A program made the position numbers and the translations under genes. The notes beneath the pieces were generated by a model. The model ran no database searches. It saw only the letters and a list, made by a program, of their open reading frames with translations, and was not told where the DNA came from. From an uncultured Collinsella sp. (GTDB lineage Bacteria; Actinomycetota; Coriobacteriia; Coriobacteriales; Coriobacteriaceae): a stretch of 9,120 nt of DNA. The stretch is taken from NCBI GenBank assembly GCA_902478875.1, contig CABSMZ010000069.1, positions 1 to 9,120 of the forward strand. The letters run 5' to 3'. Shown here one piece after another: positions 4,474 to 9,120 of the stretch (position 1 is its first letter; every line of letters begins with the position of its first letter).

Positions 4474-6609
4474 ATGCCCGACGACCGTAACGACAACAAT
4501 TCCCAGACTCCCCGGGACCCAAAGATCCCGGGGATGCCCGGAGGCAAGAAGCCCACGCGTACGGGCTGGCTGTATTTTCTTTTGGCTTGCGCGCTTCTGG
4601 GCTATGCCTTCTTTAATATGGGTTCCGGCTTTGCCAGCTCCAGCAATACCGTTAAGCTCGCGACGAGCGAGATGGTCAGCGCCATCAAGCAGGATCGCGT
4701 CGAAGATCTGACCTATACGGTTCAAGACGGAAGCGTGACGGGTCATTACTGGAAGACAAAAAAGGACAAGGGCGATACGAGCGAGCTCAAGAGCTTCTCT
4801 TCGACCTATGTCGGCTCCGATTCGCTTGCCGAGCTCATGGCGGAGCACCCCGATACCAAGTACATCGTCAACACCAACGATCCCGATTTTTGGGGCGACT
4901 TGGCAATGAGTGTGCTTCCGACGATCGCCCTTATCGCCATCATGTTCTACTTTATGCGCCAGATGATGGGCGCCAACAACAGGAACATGCAGTTTGGCAA
5001 GACCAACGCCAAGACCAACGAGGCCACACGCCCCAAGGTCAAGTTTGAAGACGTTGCCGGAGTGGACGAGGCAGTCGAGGAGCTCGAGGAGACCCGTGAC
5101 TTTTTGAGCGATCCGGATCGCTATCGCAAGCTGGGCGCCAAGATCCCGCGTGGCGTGTTGCTGGTTGGCCCTCCGGGCACCGGTAAAACGCTGCTGGCCA
5201 AGGCCGTTGCCGGCGAGGCGGGCGTGCCGTTCTTTAGCATCTCGGGTTCCGACTTTGTCGAGATGTTCGTAGGTGTCGGCGCCAGCCGTGTGCGTGACCT
5301 CTTTAAGGAGGCCAAGTCCCAGGCCCCGTCGATCATCTTCATCGATGAGATCGATGCCGTGGGACGTCAGCGCGGAGCCGGCTTGGGCGGCGGTCACGAC
5401 GAGCGCGAGCAGACGCTCAACCAGCTGCTGGTCGAGATGGACGGTTTTGAGGAGAGCGAGTCGGTCATCCTGATCGCCGCCACCAACCGCCCCGACATTC
5501 TGGATCCGGCGCTGCTGCGTCCCGGTCGTTTTGACCGTCAGGTTACGGTCGACCGTCCGGATGTGAAGGGCCGCGAGCAGATCTTGCGCGTGCATGCCGA
5601 GAACAAGCCGATGGACGAGGACGTTAAGTTTGAGAAGCTCGCCCAGATGACCGTTGGCTTTACCGGCGCCGACCTGGCGAACTTGCTCAATGAGTCTGCA
5701 CTGTTGGCTGCCCGCCGCCATCGTTCCGTGATCTCGATGGACGAGGTCGAGGAATCGATGGAGCGCGTGATTGCCGGACCGCAGCGCAAGGGTCGCGTGA
5801 TGACCGAGGCCGAGCGCACCACGATTGCCTACCACGAGAGCGGTCACGCTTTGGTGGGCCATATCCTGGAGCACTCCGATCCGGTCCACAAGATCTCGAT
5901 CGTCAGCCGCGGTCAGGCCCTGGGCTACACGCTGCAGCTTCCGCAGGAGGACCACTTCCTCAAGACCAAGAACGAGATGCTCGACGAGCTTGCCGTGTTC
6001 TTGGGCGGTCGCGTTGCCGAGGAGCTCATGTGCGACGACATCACGTCGGGCGCGAGCAACGATCTGGAGCGCGCGACCAAGATGGCGCGCGAGATGGTCA
6101 CGCGCCTGGGCATGAGCGAGGAGCTTGGAACGCAGGTGTTTGGTGAGGCGCAGCATCAGGTATTCCTGGGCCGCGATTACGCTGATCACCAGGATTACTC
6201 CGAGGAGACGGCGCGCCGCATCGATATCGAGGTTCAGCGCATCATGCGCGAGGCCCATCGTCGTGCGGTCGAGATCTTGGATGCCCGTCGCGATCAGCTC
6301 GATCTGATGGCGAAGGTGCTGCTTGAGCGCGAGACTGTCGAGGGCGATGCCGTGAATGCCCTGCTCGACAACGAGTGGGATGTCTACCTTGAGCGCGAGG
6401 GCGATATCCTAGCAGCCAAGGAGGAGCGCAATGCCAAGGCGGCCGGCATGCCGTCCAAGAAGCGCGCGCCTCGTATGAGCGAGGAGGAGCTGGCGGCTGA
6501 TGCCGCGGCCTTTGCGCAGGCGGCCATGCAGGAGGATGCCGAGGCCGCATCCGATGATGCCGTCGATGACCGTGCCGTCGTCGATGCCGATGCCGACACC
6601 GACAAATAG
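4474..6609 (+). CDS. ftsH: ATP-dependent membrane zinc metalloprotease FtsH
   Basis: Hexameric AAA+ protease that extracts and degrades misfolded membrane proteins and some regulators. The protein is 711 aa. A proline/glycine-rich N-terminal tail precedes TM1 (about 31-49). An extracytoplasmic domain follows, then TM2 (about 143-161). The AAA domain has Walker A GPPGTGKT at 232-239, Walker B IIFIDEID at 287-294, and the second region of homology ATNRPDILDPALLRPGRFDR at 336-355. The protease domain has HESGH at 454-458 with E455 catalytic, and D530 (GASND) is the likely third zinc ligand. The C-terminus is a long Ala/Asp/Glu-rich tail, common in actinobacterial FtsH and probably disordered. 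GGAGG at 4457-4461 lies 12 bases before the ATG, rather far, within hpt; coupling to hpt may help initiation. A strong inverted repeat (4509-4534) falls in the first codons. An intrinsic terminator follows. Confidence 0.98.
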   Translation: MPDDRNDNNSQTPRDPKIPGMPGGKKPTRTGWLYFLLACALLGYAFFNMGSGFASSSNTVKLATSEMVSAIKQDRVEDLTYTVQDGSVTGHYWKTKKDKGDTSELKSFSSTYVGSDSLAELMAEHPDTKYIVNTNDPDFWGDLAMSVLPTIALIAIMFYFMRQMMGANNRNMQFGKTNAKTNEATRPKVKFEDVAGVDEAVEELEETRDFLSDPDRYRKLGAKIPRGVLLVGPPGTGKTLLAKAVAGEAGVPFFSISGSDFVEMFVGVGASRVRDLFKEAKSQAPSIIFIDEIDAVGRQRGAGLGGGHDEREQTLNQLLVEMDGFEESESVILIAATNRPDILDPALLRPGRFDRQVTVDRPDVKGREQILRVHAENKPMDEDVKFEKLAQMTVGFTGADLANLLNESALLAARRHRSVISMDEVEESMERVIAGPQRKGRVMTEAERTTIAYHESGHALVGHILEHSDPVHKISIVSRGQALGYTLQLPQEDHFLKTKNEMLDELAVFLGGRVAEELMCDDITSGASNDLERATKMAREMVTRLGMSEELGTQVFGEAQHQVFLGRDYADHQDYSEETARRIDIEVQRIMREAHRRAVEILDARRDQLDLMAKVLLERETVEGDAVNALLDNEWDVYLEREGDILAAKEERNAKAAGMPSKKRAPRMSEEELAADAAAFAQAAMQEDAEAASDDAVDDRAVVDADADTDK
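4509..4534 (+). repeat. GC-rich hairpin in the early ftsH coding region
   Basis: TCCCCGGGA (4509-4517) and TCCCGGGGA (4526-4534) are perfect 9-bp arms around an 8-base loop, starting 35 bases after the ftsH start. It encodes part of the proline-rich tail. It could slow initiation, or simply result from Pro/Gly codons. Confidence 0.45.
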
Positions 6610-6620
6610 TCTTTGTGGCG

Positions 6621-6654
6621 AAAGCCTCCGCGGGGAGACCTGCGGAGGCTTTTT
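6621..6654 (+). terminator. Intrinsic terminator of hpt-ftsH
   Basis: Perfect 11-bp stem (AAAGCCTCCGC at 6621-6631 with 6642-6652), which can extend inward by a wobble and two G-C pairs to a GAGA tetraloop at 6635-6638. It runs into TTTTTCTTTT. It starts 12 bases after the ftsH stop. Confidence 0.93.
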
Positions 6655-6677
6655 CTTTTGAGCGATATGAGGCCGTC

Positions 6678-6739
6678 TGTTGATTGGGGACAGACTTAAA
6701 TGAGCGTTTTCACGCATTTAAGTCTGTCCCCAATCAACA
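6678..6739. repeat. Perfect 25-bp-armed palindrome, REP/MITE-like
   Basis: The left arm at 6678-6702 begins TGTTGATTGGGGACAGACTT. The right arm at 6715-6739 is its exact reverse complement and ends CTGTCCCCAATCAACA. The spacer is 12 bases (6703-6714). An alternative tip is GCGT-TTTC-ACGC (6704-6715). No T tract follows, so it is not a second terminator, and no target-site duplication is visible at the edges. It lies between the ftsH terminator and the aminotransferase promoter box. From memory, GGGGACAGACTT-type palindromes accompany REP-associated (RAYT/IS200-like) transposases in other bacteria. That link is inference, and no transposase gene lies in this window. Confidence 0.8.
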
Positions 6740-6768
6740 TTGCTGCGGCACTTTGCTCGGCTAAAGCG

Positions 6769-6774
6769 TACAAT
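6769..6774 (+). promoter_or_regulatory. Candidate -10 box for the aminotransferase gene
   Basis: TACAAT in the context GCGTACAATAG lies 24 bases before the start codon. TTGCTG at 6740-6745 is 23 bp away, too far for a normal -35. Confidence 0.45.
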
Positions 6775-6786
6775 AGCGCCTATGCG

Positions 6787-6793
6787 AAAGGGG
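6787..6793 (+). promoter_or_regulatory. Ribosome binding site that fixes the aminotransferase start
   Basis: AAAGGGG lies five bases before the ATG at 6799. The frame is open back to an ATG at 6700, but that codon is in the palindrome itself, lacks a Shine-Dalgarno and lies upstream of the TACAAT box. The 6799 start is preferred. Confidence 0.85.
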
Positions 6794-6798
6794 AACAG

Positions 6799-7983
6799 AT
6801 GATCAACGAAACTATGTATGCTCGTGGTGCGGAAAGCTCCATCATCCGCGAGATCTTTAGCTATGGGCTTGAGCGCAAGGCGCAGATCGGTGCGGAGAAC
6901 GTATTCGATTTTTCGTTGGGCAACCCGAGTGTTCCGGCGCCCGCTGCCGTGGCGGAGTCCATTAAGAAGGCCTTAGAGCTGCCGAGTAACCAGCTGCACG
7001 GCTACACCCCCGCACCGGGCCTGCCGCAATGTCGAGCAGCCGTCGCCGAATCGCTCAACCGCCGCTTTGGCACGAGCTATGAGGGCAAGGACGTCTTTAT
7101 GACGGTGGGTGCCGCGGCTTCGCTCACCTGCACGCTCAATGCTGTTACGAACCCGGGCGACGAGGTTATTGTTGTCGCCCCGTACTTTCCGGAGTATCGC
7201 GTGTGGATTGAGAAGGCCGGCTGCACGTGTGTTGAGGCACTCGCCGATGAAGACACGTTCCAGCTGAGCGTGGACAACGTGCTCAAGGCAATCAGCGATA
7301 AGACGACTGCCGTCATCATCGACTCGCCCAACAATCCGACCGGTGCCGTGTACACGCGCGACACGCTGACGCGACTGGCCAATGTTCTGCGCGAGGCCAA
7401 CGCCAAACGCGACCCCGAGAATCCGATTATGCTCATCTCGGATGAGCCGTACCGCGAGATCGTGTACGGCGCCGAGGTGCCTTGGGTGCCCTCGATCTAC
7501 GAGAACACCGTGGTGTGCTACTCGTATTCCAAGTCGCTGTCGCTGCCGGGTGAGCGCGTGGGGTGGATCTTGGTTCCCAACACCAATCCGCAGGCTGCCC
7601 GTCTGATGCCGGCTGTTGCGGGTGCTGCCCGTACGCTAGGTTTTGTATGCGCACCGGCACTCTTCCAGCGCGTAATCATCGATTGCATCGATGAGCCGAG
7701 CGATGTCGAGGCCTATGCGCGCAACCGCACCGCGCTTACCGACGCACTAGCGGAGTACGGCTACACCTATGTTGAGCCGGATGGTGCATTCTACCTGTGG
7801 GTGAAGGCGCTGGAACCCGATGCGAATGCGTTTTGCGAGCGTGCAAAGAAGTATGAGTTGCTTGCGGTTCCCTCGGACAGCTTTGGTATGCCGGGTTGGT
7901 TCCGCCTGGGCTATTGCGTGAGTTACGAAACGATTATCAATTCGCTACCCGCTTGGAAACAGTTGGCGGACGAATATCGTTAA
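6799..7983 (+). CDS. PLP-dependent class I/II aminotransferase
   Basis: Transfers an amino group between an amino acid and a 2-oxo acid using pyridoxal phosphate. It is probably aspartate-aminotransferase-like, but substrate specificity cannot be read from the sequence. The protein is 394 aa, standard for fold type I. Visible motifs are the glycine-containing substrate loop in FSLGNPS near the N-terminus, HGYTPAPGLPQCRAAVAE, and the GAAASLTCTLNA cofactor-phosphate region. SPNNPTG follows at 176-182. SYSKSLSLPGERVGW (242-256) contains Schiff-base lysine K245, with R253 as a phosphate contact. W-F-R369-L supplies the conserved arginine for the substrate carboxylate. All key residues are present. 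The gene follows the ftsH terminator and the palindrome and appears to be a separate transcription unit. The downstream PHP gene is 165 bp away with its own promoter-like box. Confidence 0.93.
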   Translation: MINETMYARGAESSIIREIFSYGLERKAQIGAENVFDFSLGNPSVPAPAAVAESIKKALELPSNQLHGYTPAPGLPQCRAAVAESLNRRFGTSYEGKDVFMTVGAAASLTCTLNAVTNPGDEVIVVAPYFPEYRVWIEKAGCTCVEALADEDTFQLSVDNVLKAISDKTTAVIIDSPNNPTGAVYTRDTLTRLANVLREANAKRDPENPIMLISDEPYREIVYGAEVPWVPSIYENTVVCYSYSKSLSLPGERVGWILVPNTNPQAARLMPAVAGAARTLGFVCAPALFQRVIIDCIDEPSDVEAYARNRTALTDALAEYGYTYVEPDGAFYLWVKALEPDANAFCERAKKYELLAVPSDSFGMPGWFRLGYCVSYETIINSLPAWKQLADEYR

Positions 7984-8000
7984 AAGTAAAGCGCTCTGCC

Positions 8001-8048
8001 TACAATGTTTTACGTGAAACGGGGTTTGGTGTTAAGCCGGACCCCGTT
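8001..8048 (+). promoter_or_regulatory. TACAAT box followed by a hairpin, function unclear
   Basis: Between the aminotransferase and PHP genes there is a TACAAT (8001-8006), then a perfect 8-bp inverted repeat AACGGGGT/ACCCCGTT (8018-8025 and 8041-8048) with a 15-base loop that can pair further. No T tract follows. It could be a weak terminator or 3'-end hairpin for the aminotransferase mRNA, or the start of a short leader or small RNA. Nothing decides between these. Confidence 0.3.
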
Positions 8049-8105
8049 GTCATGGACGTTGTGTCTTTGGGATGGAGTGGTTTTACGACTATCGAAGGCT
8101 ATGCG

Positions 8106-8111
8106 TACAAT
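8106..8111 (+). promoter_or_regulatory. Candidate -10 box for the PHP-domain gene
   Basis: TACAAT in the context GCGTACAATGAA lies 37 bases before the start. TTTACG at 8082-8087 with an 18-bp gap is a possible weak -35, the best such pairing in the window. Confidence 0.45.
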
Positions 8112-8148
8112 GAATATAAGCGACGGCCGTGCCAGATAAGGAGACCTG

Positions 8149-8970
8149 ATGCCCTACCTGCTTTCTTGTGACATTCATACCCATACGATGTTCTCTGCGC
8201 ATGCATATTCGACCATTGAGGAGAATGTGTACTGGGCGGCAGAGCGTGGCCTGCAGGTGCTCGGATCTGCCGACCATCTGAGCTCTATGGTTACGGCTTG
8301 CCCCAATGACCTGCGCAGTTACCAGTTCTTTATCAACCAGGATATCTGGCCGCGCATTTGGAGCGGCGTGCTAGTGCTGCGTGGTGCCGAGGCCGATATC
8401 GTTTCGCTGGACGGAAGCCTGTTTGGCGAGGACACTCCTGTCACGCTCGATATTGCCGGCGATTCGTACAGCCGTCAGCATTCGCTGTTCGATTTGGTTA
8501 CGCGTAATTTGGATTATTTGGTTGCAAGCGTGCATAATCCGCAGATTGCTGAGGGTGCGACGCTGGCCCAAACGACCGAGATGTATATCAATGCCTTGGA
8601 ACACCCCAAGGTGTTCATGCTGGGCCACGCGGGTCGCTCGGGCGTGCCGTTCGATATCGACGAGGTGCTGTTGGCGGCTAAGGCCAAGCACAAGATTATC
8701 GAGATCAACAACCATAGTCTTGAACACGGTGTCGACACTGAGCATTGGGCTGTATGCCGCAAGATCGCCGAGCGTTGCGCTGAGCTGGGCGTGGGCATTG
8801 GCGTTTCGACCGATGCGCACATTGGCATGGCAATTGGTAAGCTCGATTACGCTCGCAAGATGCTCGACGAGATTCACTTCCCGTTGGATCTGATCGTGAC
8901 GCGCGATCGCGAGACGCTGCTGCGCGAGATGGCGGCAGCCGGCGTGTGCGACCTGCGCAAGGGGATGTAG
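8149..8970 (+). CDS. PHP-domain phosphatase-like protein, YcdX family
   Basis: Metal-dependent hydrolase of the polymerase-and-histidinol-phosphatase (PHP) fold, most like the stand-alone YcdX-type phosphatases; the natural substrate is unknown. The protein is 273 aa, slightly longer than the usual 245. The metal-site motifs appear in order: D8-I-H10-T-H12, H43 (SADHLS), E81 (RGAEADIV), H129 (ASVHN), H160 (LGHAGR) and D222-A-H224 (STDAH). EINNHS at 185-190 is also typical. HAYSTIEEN near the N-terminus matches the family closely. All metal positions seem intact, so an active enzyme is expected. It has no DNA polymerase domain, and I see nothing that ties it to histidine synthesis here. AAGGAG at 8138-8143, five bases before the ATG, fixes the start. 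It ends at a GC-rich terminator facing a minus-strand gene. Confidence 0.93.
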   Translation: MPYLLSCDIHTHTMFSAHAYSTIEENVYWAAERGLQVLGSADHLSSMVTACPNDLRSYQFFINQDIWPRIWSGVLVLRGAEADIVSLDGSLFGEDTPVTLDIAGDSYSRQHSLFDLVTRNLDYLVASVHNPQIAEGATLAQTTEMYINALEHPKVFMLGHAGRSGVPFDIDEVLLAAKAKHKIIEINNHSLEHGVDTEHWAVCRKIAERCAELGVGIGVSTDAHIGMAIGKLDYARKMLDEIHFPLDLIVTRDRETLLREMAAAGVCDLRKGM

Positions 8971-8992
8971 CGGAGTTTATAAACCAAGCGAA

Positions 8993-9027
8993 GGGGGGGG
9001 CGGCCCGGGCGGGCCGCCCCCCTTCTT
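8993..9027. terminator. GC-rich terminator between the PHP gene and a convergent gene
   Basis: G-run plus CGGCCC (8995-9006) pairs with GGGCCGCCCCCC (9011-9022), a 12-bp all-GC stem with loop GGGC, followed by TTCTT on the plus strand. The left side has eight Gs against six Cs, so the stem can slip by two positions. It lies between two converging genes and may serve both, although the minus-strand tail is only weakly T-rich. Confidence 0.8.
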
Positions 9028-9038
9028 GTGCCAGAGAA

Positions 9039-9087
9039 TTAGCGGCGTTCGAGGACCGCTACGGTTTCGGTATGGTCGGTGTGGGGG
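9039..9087 (-). CDS. C-terminal end of a probable TrmA/RlmD-type RNA methyltransferase (partial)
   Basis: Only the last 15 codons and the stop remain, reading PHTDHTETVAVLERR on the minus strand. Family members (class I SAM-dependent RNA uracil-5-methyltransferases such as RlmD and RlmCD) end with a P-x-T-x-H-x-E-x-V-x-x-L pattern, in which the Glu is the general base. Here P, T, H, E, V and L fit, and the chain ends within a few residues as in that family. The call rests on this short pattern alone, so the exact target (tRNA or 23S rRNA) cannot be given. The reading frame runs into adapter sequence at 9088, so the rest of the gene is missing from the assembly and this is not a true pseudogene. 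Confidence 0.6.
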
Positions 9088-9120
9088 CTGTCTCTTATAC
9101 ACATCTCCGAGCCCACGAGA
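9088..9120. other. Illumina Nextera transposase adapter (sequencing artefact)
   Basis: Bases 9088-9106 are CTGTCTCTTATACACATCT, the Tn5 mosaic end used in Nextera libraries. Bases 9107-9120 are CCGAGCCCACGAGA, the start of the Nextera read-2 adapter tail. The whole 33 bases match the adapter as I know it, with only its final C missing at the window edge. This is untrimmed library sequence and not part of the genome. Confidence 0.97.

Noticed and set aside
4348..6258. 636-codon open frame on the minus strand opposite ftsH
   Set aside because: It is antisense to a full, well-conserved FtsH and arises from GC-biased third positions. Its composition (His, Leu, Asp and Val rich, no domain motifs) is typical of a shadow frame.
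9088..9120. Tn5-like transposon end
   Set aside because: The mosaic end is joined to the synthetic Nextera read-2 tail, so it is library adapter and not an inserted transposon.
1..9120. CRISPR array, tRNA or rRNA gene, phage or defence island
   Set aside because: I saw no regularly spaced direct repeats, no tRNA cloverleaf and no rRNA segment. The genes are ordinary core functions.

Overview
The window looks like a chromosomal housekeeping segment from a moderately high-GC actinobacterium. Codon usage is strongly biased to G/C in third positions. The protein style and the tilS-hpt-ftsH order fit the Coriobacteriia, and a Collinsella-like gut species is my best guess, made from memory and not from a search. 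The last 33 bases are not genomic. They match Illumina Nextera transposase adapter sequence, so the window ends at the raw end of a draft contig.

Layout. A strong terminator of a gene lying before the window (25-56) is followed by a minus-strand gene for a 155-residue tail-anchored membrane protein of unknown function. An AT-rich divergent spacer then leads to a plus-strand small heat-shock protein (Hsp20). Hsp20 converges on a minus-strand WalJ/YycJ-type metallo-beta-lactamase-fold hydrolase, and the two share a long hairpin terminator. walJ is divergent from tilS (tRNA-Ile lysidine synthetase). tilS is followed by hpt (hypoxanthine phosphoribosyltransferase) and ftsH (membrane AAA+ zinc protease), which are separated by one base. 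ftsH ends at a good intrinsic terminator. Next comes a perfect 25-bp-armed palindrome (6678-6739), then a class I/II PLP-dependent aminotransferase and a PHP-domain phosphatase-like protein, each with its own promoter-like box. A GC-rich hairpin separates these from the last codons of a minus-strand gene that resembles the C-terminus of TrmA/RlmD-type RNA (uracil-5-)-methyltransferases and is cut off by the adapter.

How the genes relate. tilS-hpt-ftsH is a widely conserved cluster (lysidine formation on the AUA-decoding tRNA, purine salvage, membrane protein quality control). Hsp20 and FtsH are both proteostasis functions. The aminotransferase and PHP protein are ordinary small-molecule metabolism genes.

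I found no defence system, CRISPR, complete mobile element or novel multi-gene system. The points most worth checking are the terminal adapter, the REP/MITE-like palindrome, the structured leader of hsp20 with its Shine-Dalgarno in a weak hairpin, the inverted repeat over the hpt promoter, and a recurrent TACAAT box ahead of most genes.
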